Assembly: GCF_014650055.1 (NCBI RefSeq)
Contig: NZ_BMUF01000008.1
Coordinates: 62,001-126,000, forward strand
Direction of reading: 5' to 3'
DNA length: 64,000 nt
Source: Streptomyces malachitofuscus
GTDB lineage: Bacteria > Actinomycetota > Actinomycetes > Streptomycetales > Streptomycetaceae
Shown: positions 26,501 through 35,040 of the stretch, piece after piece
Position numbering within the stretch: the stretch's first letter is position 1
Layout: the number at the start of each line of letters is the position of its first letter
Notes under the pieces: generated by a model
Database searches by the model: none
The model's input: the letters and a program-made list of their open reading frames with translations, nothing else
Told to the model about the DNA's origin: nothing
Program-made: the position numbers and the translations under genes

Positions 26501-27019
26501 GAGCGGGATGAGCGGCAGGGTGCCGACGATGATCGCCGCCGAGACCCATTCCTCGGTGACGATCCGCGCCAGCACCGCCACCGGTACGACCACCGCGAGG
26601 CCCAGCTGGGGGAGGTAGCGGGAGAAGTAGCCGTCGAGCGCGTCGACTCCACGGGTCGCCAGGGTGACCAGCGATCCGGTGCGCTGTCCGGCCAGCCACT
26701 CCGGTCCCAGAGCCGTCGCCCGGCTCAGCAGCCGCCCCCGCAGCTCCGACTTCACCGCCGCGCTCGCCCGGTGCGCGGCCAGTTCGGTCAGCCAGCCGAC
26801 CAGACCTCGGCCGACCGCGACGGCGGCGAGCAGGAGCAGGGGAGTGCTGAGGTCGCCGACGGACAGATCGTCCTCGAACGCGCCCACCACGATCTCGGCG
26901 ATGAGCATGGCCTGGGCGATGACCAGCACCGCGCCGAGGACCCCCAGGCCGACGACCGCCGCCAGGAAGCCCCGGGTGGCACGCGCGTACCGGAGCAGTC
27001 GCGGGTCGATTGGTTTCAC
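23504..27019 (-). CDS. cydCD: Fused CydD-CydC ABC exporter for cytochrome bd assembly
   Basis: The 1171-residue protein carries two TM-NBD units, equivalent to CydD then CydC of E. coli, which export glutathione/cysteine and are needed to assemble cytochrome bd. NBD1 has GPSGAGKSTLL, LSAGQRQRLALAR and LLLDEPTAALD. NBD2 has GPSGAGKTTLG, LSGGQRQRLALAR and VLDEPAEHLD. A Pro/Glu-rich linker joins the halves. The GTG at 27019 is favoured because GAGG lies about 10 nt upstream; a GTG at 27028 almost abuts it. The start lies inside a perfect parS site. The gene follows cydB with at most 12 nt between. Confidence 0.92.
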   Translation of the reverse strand: MKPIDPRLLRYARATRGFLAAVVGLGVLGAVLVIAQAMLIAEIVVGAFEDDLSVGDLSTPLLLLAAVAVGRGLVGWLTELAAHRASAAVKSELRGRLLSRATALGPEWLAGQRTGSLVTLATRGVDALDGYFSRYLPQLGLAVVVPVAVLARIVTEEWVSAAIIVGTLPLIPLFMVLIGWATQSRMDRQWLLLSRLSGHFLDVVAGLPTLKVFGRAKAQAESIRRITAEYRRATMRTLRIAFISSFALELLATLSVALVAVTIGMRLVYGEMDLYTGLVILILAPEAYLPLRQVGAQYHAAAEGLGAAEEIFAVLETPVPDPGTGAVPTGAVSFEDVTVRYPGRDTDAVTGVSFTIAPGETAALVGPSGAGKSTLLNVLLGFVRPAEGRVRIGGADLAGLDLAAWHSRVAWVPQRPHLYAGTIAENIRLARPGADDDAVRRALRDAGALEFVDALPEGTDTVLGEDGAGLSAGQRQRLALARAFLADRPVLLLDEPTAALDGATEAEVVAAVRRLAAGRTVLLVVHRPALLAVADRVVRLAEPGTAEGRAEPVRPVAGLPEEPGAEPAEDGVHALNPPPGEPAEADPVPGGALARVRALSGARRGRITLALLLGSLALGSAVGLMATSGWLISRASEQPPVLYLMVAVTATRAFGIGRAVFRYAERLVSHDAVLRMLADTRVAVYRRLERLAPAGLRGARRGDLLSRLVSDVDALQDYWLRWLLPAGAAVAVSALSVGFTAWLLPEAGAVLAAGLLAAGAGVPLLTGAVARRAERRLAPARGVLATRVTDVLTGTAELTVAGALPARTAEARRADRALTWIASRAATATALGDGLTALISGLTVAAAALAGVGAVATGRLDGVALAVVILTPLAAFEAVLGMPLAVQYRQRVRRSAERVYEVLDAPVPVREPEAPRQAPVSPFPLVVKGLAARHAGQDRDALAGLDLTLERGRRIAVVGPSGAGKTTLGQVLLRFLDPGAGSYTLAGVDACALDGDDVRRLVGLCAQDAHLFNSSIRENLLLARKDATEDELRDALGRARLLQWADGLPEGLDTLVGEHGARLSGGQRQRLALARALLADFPVLVLDEPAEHLDLRTADALTADLLGATEGRTTLLITHRLAGLEAVDEVVVLDGGQVVQRGPYAELAALDGPLREMALREEESELLVATR

Positions 27020-27026
27020 GTGAAAC
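27013..27026. other. parS, perfect, overlapping cydCD start
   Basis: GTTTCACGTGAAAC covers the translation start region of cydCD, with the favoured GTG at 27017-27019 inside it. It sits between two co-transcribed genes of the cyd operon. Confidence 0.92.
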
Positions 27027-27031
27027 ACACC

Positions 27032-28036
27032 TCAGTGCACGGGATCGGCGATGTGCTGGGTGCCGATCCGCTTGCGGAACACCCAGTACGTCCAGCCCTG
27101 GTAGAGCAGCACCACCGGTGTGGCGATCACCGCGAGCCAGGTCATGATCTTCAGGGTGTAAGGGCTGGAGGAGGCATTGGTGACGGTGAGGCTCCAGTCC
27201 GCGTCGAGCGTGGACGGCATGACGTTCGGGAAGAGCGTCAGGAAGAGCATCGCCACGGCGGCCACGATGGTGATGCCGGACAGGGCGAACGCCCACCCCT
27301 CGCGTCCGGCCCGGTTCGCCAGCAGGGCGGCGACCAGTGCGGCGACCGCCACGGCCAGCGCGATCAGGCTGGTGCCGTCGCCCTTGTCGGCCTGTGTCCA
27401 CAGCAGGAAGGCCGACGCCAGTACGGCGGTGACGAGCCCCACGCGCCGGGCCAGCCTGCGCGCCCGTTCCCGGATCTCACCGACCGTCTTGAGTGCCGTG
27501 AACACCGTGCCGTGGAAGGTGAACAGCGTCAGGGTCACCAGACCGCCCAGCAGGGCGTACGGGTTGAGCAGGTCCCAGAGGCTCCCCACGTACTCGAACT
27601 CGGCGTCGATCTTCACCCCGCGCACGATGTTGCCGAAGGCCACACCCCACAGGAACGCCGGGATCAGCGAGGTCCAGAAGATCGCCGTCTCCCAGTTGCG
27701 CTGCCAGCTCTCCTCCGGCCGCTTCGCCCGGTACTCGAAGGCGACACCGCGGATGATCAGGCAGATCAGGATGACCAGCAGCGGGAGGTAGAAGCCGGAG
27801 AAGAGTGTGGCGTACCACTCGGGGAAGGCCGCGAAGGTGGCGCCGCCGGCCGTGAGCAGCCACACCTCGTTCCCGTCCCAGACGGGACCGATGGTGTTGA
27901 TCAGTACTCGCTTCTCGGCCCGGTCCCGGGCCAGCAGCCGGGTGAGGATCCCCACCCCGAAGTCGAAGCCCTCCAGGAAGAAGTAGCCGGTCCACAGGAC
28001 GGCAATCAGTACGAACCAGACGTCGTGCAGTTCCAT
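27032..28036 (-). CDS. cydB: Cytochrome bd oxidase subunit II
   Basis: The 334-residue membrane protein has eight to nine helices. It starts with MELHDVWFVLIAVLWTGYFFLEG-type sequence, the conserved CydB N-terminus, including GFDFGVGIL and GPVWDGNEVWL. With CydA it forms the quinol oxidase used at low oxygen. It starts 21 nt after cydA on the same strand. Confidence 0.95.
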   Translation of the reverse strand: MELHDVWFVLIAVLWTGYFFLEGFDFGVGILTRLLARDRAEKRVLINTIGPVWDGNEVWLLTAGGATFAAFPEWYATLFSGFYLPLLVILICLIIRGVAFEYRAKRPEESWQRNWETAIFWTSLIPAFLWGVAFGNIVRGVKIDAEFEYVGSLWDLLNPYALLGGLVTLTLFTFHGTVFTALKTVGEIRERARRLARRVGLVTAVLASAFLLWTQADKGDGTSLIALAVAVAALVAALLANRAGREGWAFALSGITIVAAVAMLFLTLFPNVMPSTLDADWSLTVTNASSSPYTLKIMTWLAVIATPVVLLYQGWTYWVFRKRIGTQHIADPVH

Positions 28037-28056
28037 GACAGTACGGCTCCCTCGGC

Positions 28057-29562
28057 CTAGTACGAGAAGGCCATCGGCTTGTCGGCGTCACGGACGTCGC
28101 CGCCGAGCTTCGTGGGCGGATTGAGGTCGGACTCGCTGAGTTCGGGCGGGCCGGCCTTGACGTATTTGGCGAGCAGCCTGACCTCGATGACGGCAAGGAC
28201 GGCGTAGAGCAGGGTGAAGACGGACATCGAGGTGATGACCTCGGCGGTGGACACACCGGGGGAGACGGCGTCCTCGGTCCGCATCACGCCGTAGACCACC
28301 CACGGCTGACGGCCCATCTCGGTGAAGATCCAGCCCCAGGCGTTGGCGATGAGCGGGAACGCCATGGTCCACAGCGCCAGGAGCCAGTACAGCCGGGTGA
28401 GCCGCGAGCCGAGCGGCTTCTTCAGCAGCATCAGGTGCGGCACCTCGTCCTCCCCGGTGCGGTGGGCGGCCGGCAGCAGGAACTTCTTCCGGGTGAGCCA
28501 CAGGCCGAGGAGGCCGAGCGAGAAGGAGGCCATGCCGAAGCCGATCATCCAGCGGAAGCCCCAGTAGGCGACGGGGACGATGGGCTTGTAGTCACCGGGG
28601 CCGAACTTCTCCTGGAGGGCCTCGTTGGTGTCGTTGATACCGGGCACGTAGGACTCGAAGTCGCTGTGGGCGAGGAAGGACAGCAGGCCGGGGATCTCCA
28701 GGGCGACCTCGTTGTGCCCCTTGTCGACGTCCCCGTAGGCGAACACGGAGAAGGGCGCCGGTTCCTCGCCGTCCCACAGGGCCTCCGCGGCGGCCATCTT
28801 CATCGGCTGCTGCTCGTACATGACCTTGCCGAGGGTGTCGCCGCTGATCGCGGTGAACAGTCCGCCGACCGCCAGGGTGACGAGGCCGAGCCGGAGCGAG
28901 GTGCGCATCACCGGGATGTGCTTCTTGCGCATCAGGTGGAAGGCGGCGATGCCCACCATGAAGGCGCCGCCGGTCAGGAAGGCGGCCGAGAAGCTGTGGA
29001 AGACCTGGTTGAGGGTGGTGTTCTGGGTGAGCACCAACCAGAAGTCGGTGAGCTCCGCGCGGCCCTTCTCCTCGTTAATCCGGTAGCCGACCGGGTGCTG
29101 CATCCAGGAGTTGGCGGCGAGGATGAAGTACGCCGACAGCAGGGTGCCGATCGAGACCATCCAGATGCAGGCCAGATGGATCTTCTTGGGCAGCCGGTCC
29201 CAGCCGAAGATCCACAGGCCGATGAAGGTGGATTCGAAGAAGAAGGCGATCAGGGCCTCGAAGGCGAGCGGGGCCCCGAAGACATCGCCGACGAACCGTG
29301 AGTAGTCGGACCAGTTCATGCCGAACTGGAACTCCTGCACGATGCCGGTGACCACACCCATGGCGATGTTGATCAGGAAGAGCTTGCCCCAGAACTTCGT
29401 CGCCCTGAGGTACTTCTCCTTCCCGGTGCGCACCCAGGCGGTCTGCAGCCCGGCGGTGAGGGCGGCCAGCGAGATCGTCAGGGGAACGAAGAGGAAGTGG
29501 TAGACGGTGGTGATACCGAACTGCCATCGCGCCAGGGTCTCCGGCGCCAGAGCAAGATCCAC
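28057..29562 (-). CDS. cydA: Cytochrome bd oxidase subunit I
   Basis: The 501-residue subunit binds haems b558, b595 and d. An N-terminal haem His is seen in VYHFLF (His22), a second ligand in FHSFSAAFL, and GRQPWVVYGVMRT carries the conserved C-terminal quinol-oxidase signature. The Q-loop is of the short type. A GTG start has AAGGAG about 8 nt upstream. It heads cydA-cydB-cydCD and is preceded by a Rex operator. Confidence 0.96.
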   Translation of the reverse strand: MDLALAPETLARWQFGITTVYHFLFVPLTISLAALTAGLQTAWVRTGKEKYLRATKFWGKLFLINIAMGVVTGIVQEFQFGMNWSDYSRFVGDVFGAPLAFEALIAFFFESTFIGLWIFGWDRLPKKIHLACIWMVSIGTLLSAYFILAANSWMQHPVGYRINEEKGRAELTDFWLVLTQNTTLNQVFHSFSAAFLTGGAFMVGIAAFHLMRKKHIPVMRTSLRLGLVTLAVGGLFTAISGDTLGKVMYEQQPMKMAAAEALWDGEEPAPFSVFAYGDVDKGHNEVALEIPGLLSFLAHSDFESYVPGINDTNEALQEKFGPGDYKPIVPVAYWGFRWMIGFGMASFSLGLLGLWLTRKKFLLPAAHRTGEDEVPHLMLLKKPLGSRLTRLYWLLALWTMAFPLIANAWGWIFTEMGRQPWVVYGVMRTEDAVSPGVSTAEVITSMSVFTLLYAVLAVIEVRLLAKYVKAGPPELSESDLNPPTKLGGDVRDADKPMAFSY

Positions 29563-29644
29563 GTCGTCGCTCCTTACTCAGCGGTGGTCACAGCGACCGC
29601 TTGATCCCGTTCGTCCCCGCACATCTCGGGAAAACGGGATGTGC

Positions 29645-29662
29645 TTGTGAACGCGTTCACAT
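29645..29662. promoter_or_regulatory. Rex operator (ROP) of cydABCD
   Basis: TTGTGAACGCGTTCACAT matches the Rex consensus TTGTGAA-N4-TTCACAA at all but the last position. Another TTCACAA overlaps its right end, making an outer inverted repeat CTTGTGAA ... TTCACAAG (29644-29669). Rex senses NADH/NAD+ and represses cyd in S. coelicolor. CATAAT on the minus strand near 29671-29677 is a likely -10, so Rex would cover the transcription start. Confidence 0.88.
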
Positions 29663-29768
29663 TCACAAGCAATTATGACCTACTGCTTTTCCGACCCGGA
29701 AGGGGGGTCCCCTGTGACGTCAACCCCTTCGCGCGGCCTTCCGTAACAACGGCCTCGCGGACATACGC

Positions 29769-29798
29769 GGGCGGCCGACGGATACCCGCCGGCCGCCC
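29769..29798 (-). terminator. Inverted repeat after aminotransferase gene
   Basis: Arms GGGCGGCCG (29769-29777) and CGGCCGCCC (29790-29798) with a 12-nt loop lie 16 nt past the aminotransferase stop, upstream of the cyd promoter. Confidence 0.65.
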
Positions 29799-29813
29799 GA
29801 ACCCGCGCCCTGG

Positions 29814-30893
29814 TCAGAACTCCTTGCGGAAGTCCTCCGTGACCTTCAGGAAGATGTCGTTCGCCTCGGTCTCGCCGATGGTGACCCGCACCCCTTCCCC
29901 GGCGAACGGCCGGATGACCACACCCGCCTGCTCGCACGCCTGCGCGAACGGCACCGTGCGCTCCCCCAGCCGCAGCCAGACGAAGTTGGCCTGGGTCTCG
30001 GGCACCGTCCAGCCCTGGGCGCGCAGCGCGTCCATCACCCGGTTGCGTTCGCACACCAGCGAGCCGACCCGGCCGATCAGCTCGTCCTCGGCCCGTAGCG
30101 ACGCGATCGCCGCGTCCTGCGCGATCTGGCTCACCCCGAACGGCACCGCCGTCTTGCGCAGCGCCGCGGCCACCGGCTCGTGCGCGATGGCGAAACCGAC
30201 GCGCAGCCCCGCCAGGCCGTACGCCTTGGAGAAGGTCCGCAGGACACAGACGTTGGACCGCTCCCGGTAGATCTCGACGCCGTCCGGCACCTCGGTGTCC
30301 CGGATGAACTCGCGGTAGGCCTCGTCGAGCACCACCAGGACGTCACCGGGCACCCGGTCGAGGAAACGTTCCAGTTCGGCCCGCCGCACCACCGTGCCGG
30401 TGGGGTTGTTCGGGTTGCAGACGAAAATGAGCCGGGTACGGTCGGTGATCGCGTCGGCCATCGCGTCCAGGTCGTGCACATCGCCCGGGGTCAGCGGCAC
30501 CTGGACCGAGGTGGCACCGCTGATCTGCGTGATGATCGGGTACGCCTCGAAGGACCGCCAGGCGTAGATCACCTCGTCGCCGGGGCCCGAGGTGGCCTGC
30601 AGCAGCTGCTGGGCGACACCGACCGAGCCGGTGCCGGTGGCCACGTGGGACACCGGCACGCCGAAGCGCTCGGACAGCTCTGCCGTCAGCGCCGTACAGG
30701 CCATGTCCGGGTAGCGGTTGAAGGAGGAGGCCGCGGCCGCCACGGTCTCCATCACACCCGGCAGCGGCGGATAGGGGTTCTCGTTGGAGGACAGCTTGTA
30801 CGCCACCGGTCCCCCGGCCGCAGCCGGCTTGCCCGGCTTGTACGTGGGAATCCCCTCCAGCTCGGCGCGCAGCTTGGGGCTCGTCTCGCTCAC
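29814..30893 (-). CDS. Histidinol-phosphate / aromatic amino acid aminotransferase family
   Basis: The 359-residue class I/II PLP enzyme is HisC-like. It shows LSSNENPYPP at the substrate-binding N-terminus, FVCNPNNPTGT, YREFI and the Schiff-base lysine in TFSKAYGLAGLRVGF. Actinobacterial proteins of this group are annotated as HisC2 or Pat (phenylalanine aminotransferase); sequence alone does not settle which. The GTG at 30893 has AGGAGG 6 nt upstream and is preferred over a longer frame. It is a stand-alone gene, away from a his operon, which favours an aromatic aminotransferase. Confidence 0.87.
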   Translation of the reverse strand: MSETSPKLRAELEGIPTYKPGKPAAAGGPVAYKLSSNENPYPPLPGVMETVAAAASSFNRYPDMACTALTAELSERFGVPVSHVATGTGSVGVAQQLLQATSGPGDEVIYAWRSFEAYPIITQISGATSVQVPLTPGDVHDLDAMADAITDRTRLIFVCNPNNPTGTVVRRAELERFLDRVPGDVLVVLDEAYREFIRDTEVPDGVEIYRERSNVCVLRTFSKAYGLAGLRVGFAIAHEPVAAALRKTAVPFGVSQIAQDAAIASLRAEDELIGRVGSLVCERNRVMDALRAQGWTVPETQANFVWLRLGERTVPFAQACEQAGVVIRPFAGEGVRVTIGETEANDIFLKVTEDFRKEF

Positions 30894-31332
30894 CGCAGTC
30901 CTCCTCGCGAAGACCGGCGGCCCATGACCGCCGCCGACATTCAATACTGCTCACCTTATGAGGATTCGGCGCCGCTGCGTATAGGCGCGGTGGTCACTCC
31001 CCTCCGCCTGCTGCGTCACAGTGGCAACAGGGGCAACATCACCCGAAGGGGTACGAACGGCGCGCGGGGCGGGGGCGCGCCGCACATATATCTATGCGCC
31101 GGTGGCTCGCGCCGTGGCGCGCATCCCCCGTGCAGGTGAGTTGAGACCTCTTCGCAACATCGCACCGTCGGCAGGCCCGCATGCGCCGACACGTCAGGTC
31201 TTGCCATTGGAACGTTCAACACCCTTTGTTTTCAAGGGTATTGACCATTAATGATCATGCAGAAACGTGCCTGTCAACGCGTGCATATGCGTCCGCCCTA
31301 CCCCACCGCATGAGCCCTACTATCGGCTCGCC
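30894..31332. other. 439-nt divergent promoter region
   Basis: It separates the aminotransferase (minus) from the LacI regulator (plus). Stretches are unusually AT-rich for this genome, at 31081-31100 (ACATATATCTAT) and 31201-31265. A hairpin ACCCTT-TGTTTTC-AAGGGT lies at 31221-31239. TACTAT at 31318-31323 is a likely -10 for the regulator gene. No gene is supported. Confidence 0.6.
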
Positions 31333-32445
31333 ATGACAGCAGCAGGGAAGCACCAGGTGAGCCGCGCGGGAACCTCACGCCGAGGCAGCCGGCCGGGTCG
31401 AGCGGGCATCAGGGACGTGGCCGCCGCCGCCGGAGTCTCCATCACGACCGTCTCCGACGCCCTCAACGGCAAGGGCCGGCTCCCGGACGCCACCCGGCGC
31501 CACGTCCGCGAGGTGGCCGACAGACTGGGGTACCGCCCGTCGGCCGCCGCCCGTACGCTCCGCACCGGGAAGTCCGGACTCATCGGCCTGACCGTGACGA
31601 CATACGGGGATGAACCTTTCACCTTCACCGAGTTCGCGTACTTCGCCGAGATGGCGCGGGCCGCCACCTCCGCCGCGCTCGCCCGCGGCTACGCCCTCGT
31701 CATCCTGCCCGCGACCTCCCGCCACGACGTGTGGTCCAACGTCGCCCTGGACGGCACGGTCGTCATCGATCCCTCCGACCAGGACCCGGTCGTCAGCGAA
31801 CTCGTCCGCCAGGGGTTACCGGTCGTCTCCGACGGCCGCCCGGCCGGCTCGCTGCCGGTCACCGCCTGGGTCGACAACGACCACGAGGCCGCCGTCCTCG
31901 GCATCCTCGACCACCTCGCCGACTCCGGCGCCCGCCGCATCGGCCTGCTCACCGGCACGTCCACCGACACCTACACCCACCTGTCGACCACCGCGTATCT
32001 GCGCTGGTGCGAGCGCGTGGGCCAGGACCCGGTGTACGAGGCCTACCCGGCGCACGATCCGTGCGCGGGCGCCGTCGCCGCCGACCGGCTGCTGGCCCGC
32101 CCCGACCGCCCCGACGCCGTCTACGGCCTGTTCGACCCCAACGGCACCGACCTGCTCGCCGCCGCACGCCGCTACGGAATGCGCGTCCCGGACGACCTGC
32201 TGCTCGTCTGCTGCAGCGAGTCCACCGTCTACGCCAACACCGAGCCGCCCGTCACCACGCTGTCCCTGAAGCCGCGCCGCATCGGCACGGCGGTGGTCCA
32301 GCTGCTGATCGACGCCATCGAAGGGGTCGACTCCGACCAGCCGGTGGAGCAGGTCATACCGACCGAGCTGATCGTGCGCACCTCCTCACAGCGCCGTCCG
32401 CCGCGCACGACGGTCAGCCCGCCGAGGTCGCCGAAGGGGAGGTGA
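31333..32445 (+). CDS. LacI-family transcriptional regulator
   Basis: The 370-residue regulator has a LacI helix-turn-helix at about 28-75 (IRDVAAAAGVSITTVSDALNG, family-typical with split at the turn; then YRPSAAARTLRTGKSGLIGL hinge). The periplasmic-binding-protein-like ligand domain follows. Most LacI proteins have VSRVLN in the recognition helix, whereas here it is VSDALN. The ATG at 31333 is chosen; a TACTAT box 10 nt upstream suggests a very short leader. No sugar genes are adjacent, so its target is unknown. Confidence 0.9.
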   Translation: MTAAGKHQVSRAGTSRRGSRPGRAGIRDVAAAAGVSITTVSDALNGKGRLPDATRRHVREVADRLGYRPSAAARTLRTGKSGLIGLTVTTYGDEPFTFTEFAYFAEMARAATSAALARGYALVILPATSRHDVWSNVALDGTVVIDPSDQDPVVSELVRQGLPVVSDGRPAGSLPVTAWVDNDHEAAVLGILDHLADSGARRIGLLTGTSTDTYTHLSTTAYLRWCERVGQDPVYEAYPAHDPCAGAVAADRLLARPDRPDAVYGLFDPNGTDLLAAARRYGMRVPDDLLLVCCSESTVYANTEPPVTTLSLKPRRIGTAVVQLLIDAIEGVDSDQPVEQVIPTELIVRTSSQRRPPRTTVSPPRSPKGR

Positions 32446-32784
32446 GCCCGGGCCGACGCCGGGTCGTCCGGCGGGGCCCGGAGCGTGGAGCTCCCGCTTC
32501 CGGCAGGCCGGAACGCGGGCTTCCAGCGAGGAGAACGGGCCGGCCCCCAGGTAAAGGCGGGCCGGCCACCGGCAGCGAGCGCGCGACAGGAACGGCCACA
32601 GGGCGGCCGTGGACCGCCCGAAATGGGACAAATGACACGACGAACCGGGGTCTCGCTCCGATTCACCACCCCTGGGTCATCACACAGCGCGATCCGCATT
32701 CCTATGATGGGCCCACGACACCGCGGGCCGCTGCGACCAGGCAGTCCGAAGCGGTGCAGATGCGGCGCGATGGTGGAGGGGTCG
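32446..32784. other. 339-nt intergenic region with promoter
   Basis: A GC-rich pair GGGCCGGCC (around 32539-32547) and GGCCGGCC (around 32568-32575) may form a terminator for the regulator gene. TATGAT at 32703-32708 is an excellent -10 for the phosphatase gene, which would give a leader of roughly 70 nt. Nothing else is recognised. Confidence 0.5.
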
Positions 32785-33861
32785 ATGACTCAGGGGGCCG
32801 GTCAGGGACCCGAGGTGGAGCGGACGGCGACGTTGCGCGACTTCCGGGTGCCCGCTTACGTCCACGAGACCGGTCCGTATGCCCAGAGCACGCATCCCGG
32901 CGACACCGCCCCGCCCTCCGAGGAGACCTACCCGGAGGGGTACACGCCCACCCAGCGGGACCTCCCCGTCATCAATCGGGGCGACACCGTCCAGGTGACC
33001 GTCGACCCCGTGTCCGCGCCCGACCCACAGGCCACCACCGGCCAGGGACCGCTGTACGTGGTCGGCGACGTCCACGGCTACCTCGACGAGCTGATCGCCG
33101 CCCTCCGCGAGCAGGGCCTCGTCGACTCGGCGGGGCAGTGGTGCGCCGGCACCGCGCGGCTGTGGTTCCTGGGCGACTTCACCGACCGCGGCCCGGACGG
33201 CATCGGCGTCATCGACCTCGTGATGCGGCTGTCCGCCGAGGCCGCCGCGGCCGGCGGCTACTGCAAGGCCCTCATGGGCAACCACGAACTGCTGCTGCTC
33301 GGCGCCAAACGGTTCGGCGACACGCCCGTCAACTCCGGGGCCGGTACCGCCACCTTCCAGGCGGCGTGGCTGCTCAACGGCGGCCAGAAGACCGACATGG
33401 ACCGTCTCCAGGACCACCACCTCCAGTGGATGGCCCGCCTCGACGCCGTCGAGGAGGTCGACGGCCATCTGCTGCTCCACTCCGACACCACCGCCTACCT
33501 CGACTACGGCCGCTCCATCGAGGAGGTCAACGACACCGTCCGCGAGACACTCACCCGCAACGACGCGGACGAGGTCTGGGACCTGTTCCGCAAGTTCACC
33601 AAGCGGTTCTCCTTCCGCGACGAGGGCGGCGCCGACGCGGTGCGCTCGCTGCTGGACACGTACGGCGGCACCCGGGTCGTGCACGGCCACAGCCCGATCC
33701 CGTACCTGCTGGGCGAAGTCGGCTCCGAGGACGGCGAGGACGACAGCGGTCCCGTGGTCGCCGGCCCGCACGTCTACGCCGACGGACTCGCCATCGCGAT
33801 GGACGGCGGCGTCACCATGGCCGGAAAGCTGCTGGTCCAGCAACTTCCGCTGGGCGTCTGA
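32785..33861 (+). CDS. Calcineurin-like metallophosphatase (PPP-type)
   Basis: The 358-residue protein has an N-terminal ~85-residue disordered, Pro/Thr-rich part, then a metallophosphatase core. The signature blocks are GDVHG, GDFTDRG, GNHE and HGHSPIPY, all with their metal-binding residues. It resembles bacterial serine/threonine protein phosphatases and diadenosine tetraphosphatases. GGAGGGG is 6 nt before the ATG. It could act on phosphoproteins made by the many Streptomyces Ser/Thr kinases, but the substrate is inferred only. Confidence 0.88.
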   Translation: MTQGAGQGPEVERTATLRDFRVPAYVHETGPYAQSTHPGDTAPPSEETYPEGYTPTQRDLPVINRGDTVQVTVDPVSAPDPQATTGQGPLYVVGDVHGYLDELIAALREQGLVDSAGQWCAGTARLWFLGDFTDRGPDGIGVIDLVMRLSAEAAAAGGYCKALMGNHELLLLGAKRFGDTPVNSGAGTATFQAAWLLNGGQKTDMDRLQDHHLQWMARLDAVEEVDGHLLLHSDTTAYLDYGRSIEEVNDTVRETLTRNDADEVWDLFRKFTKRFSFRDEGGADAVRSLLDTYGGTRVVHGHSPIPYLLGEVGSEDGEDDSGPVVAGPHVYADGLAIAMDGGVTMAGKLLVQQLPLGV

Positions 33862-34050
33862 GCGTTCCCCGGGCCGCGTTCCGGCGGCCCGCGACCGCAC
33901 CGCGAGAGCGGCAATTTCGGTAAACCCCCTGTCACCGCGCGCCGTCACCGCTCTACCATCGGCTTATCCGTAGCAGGCTCCCCTCCGTTTCTGCCCGACG
34001 GCTCGTCAGCATGCCGAGCCCCAAGCCCTACGGAGCATCGGGGGATGCAC

Positions 34051-34914
34051 ATGAACAGCGTTCCGCAGCACCTGCTGAGCGAGGACCGCCAGGAATACGA
34101 GCGGATTCTCGATGAGGCGCTGCGCTCCGCACCACACAACCCGGAACTGGCCGCTGTCGGACAGCGGCTCAACTCGGAACAACTGCGCACGATGGCGCTC
34201 AACGCCACCGCGATCGTCACGGCGGCCGCGGCGACCGAGTACCAGCACTATGTGAAGGTCCGCGAGGAGCTGCGCCGGCCGCCGACGCCGGCCACCTCGA
34301 CCGGCCCCGATTCCGGCTCCGCCGAGCCGGGCACGGGCGCGGCGGGGCTCGCCGCCACCATGGGAGAGGTCGCCGAGACCGCCGGGGCGGGCGTCGTGGC
34401 CGTCGTGGCCGTCCTGGCGCCGGTGCTCGCCGGGACCGCGGCCGCGATCTTCCTGCTCGTCGGCTACATCCTGCGGATGCTGGACCCCGAGGCGGCGTTC
34501 GCCCGGACCATGCTCACCACGGGGTGGGTGTTCGGCGCGGTGACGGCGGTCGCCATCCTCGTCGCCGCCGTGGGTCTGCTGCTCACCGCGCTGCGCAACA
34601 AGCCTTCGGCACTCGGCGGCGCCTACCGCGAACTCGACGGAGAGGTGAAGCGGGCCAGGGACGCCTGGCGGGAGGCACTGCTGGAGCGGGGGATCATCCC
34701 GTTCCTGCGGGACGCGCTCGCCGACCCGGCGGCGGCCGCCGCACTGCAGCACACGGCACCGCCCGCGCCGACCAGTCGTATGCCGCACCTCGGGTACGAC
34801 CGGCCGGGCTTCTCCAGCCCCGACGACGGCTCGGCCCGTGGCACGCGTCCGAGCTACTCCAGTCCGGACTACTCGAGCCCGGACTTCGGCGGGCCGGAGC
34901 ACCAGCCGGAGTAG
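34051..34914 (+). CDS. Hypothetical membrane protein
   Basis: The 287-residue protein has a helical N-terminal cytoplasmic part (10-75), two strongly hydrophobic helices (about 112-140 and 155-183), then a short coiled segment (EVKRARDAWREALLERGIIP) and a Pro/Ser/Tyr-rich tail with repeated SSPD motifs. No family is recognised. A run of Gs 6 nt upstream favours the ATG at 34051 over one at 34045. It sits beside a phosphatase gene and a TerD-VWA gene. Confidence 0.75.
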   Translation: MNSVPQHLLSEDRQEYERILDEALRSAPHNPELAAVGQRLNSEQLRTMALNATAIVTAAAATEYQHYVKVREELRRPPTPATSTGPDSGSAEPGTGAAGLAATMGEVAETAGAGVVAVVAVLAPVLAGTAAAIFLLVGYILRMLDPEAAFARTMLTTGWVFGAVTAVAILVAAVGLLLTALRNKPSALGGAYRELDGEVKRARDAWREALLERGIIPFLRDALADPAAAAALQHTAPPAPTSRMPHLGYDRPGFSSPDDGSARGTRPSYSSPDYSSPDFGGPEHQPE

Positions 34915-35040
34915 CCGGACCGGCCCGGCCGGCTGTCCGGTGGCCCGTCCGTCGGCTTGCGCTTCCCGCATCGGGGGCGCGAGCCGGGTGGATGGGGCCG
35001 CCGGCACGCGTCCGGTCCCCGTCGGGCCGTCGGCCGGCCG

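Noticed and set aside
23663..28060. 1465-codon plus-strand frame opposite cydCD and cydB
   Set aside because: It is Arg/Gly/Gln-rich with no recognisable domain, while cydCD and cydB are unambiguous on the other strand.
31021..31251. Small frames in the region ahead of the LacI gene
   Set aside because: There is no ribosome site, no conserved-looking protein and they lie across a promoter region.
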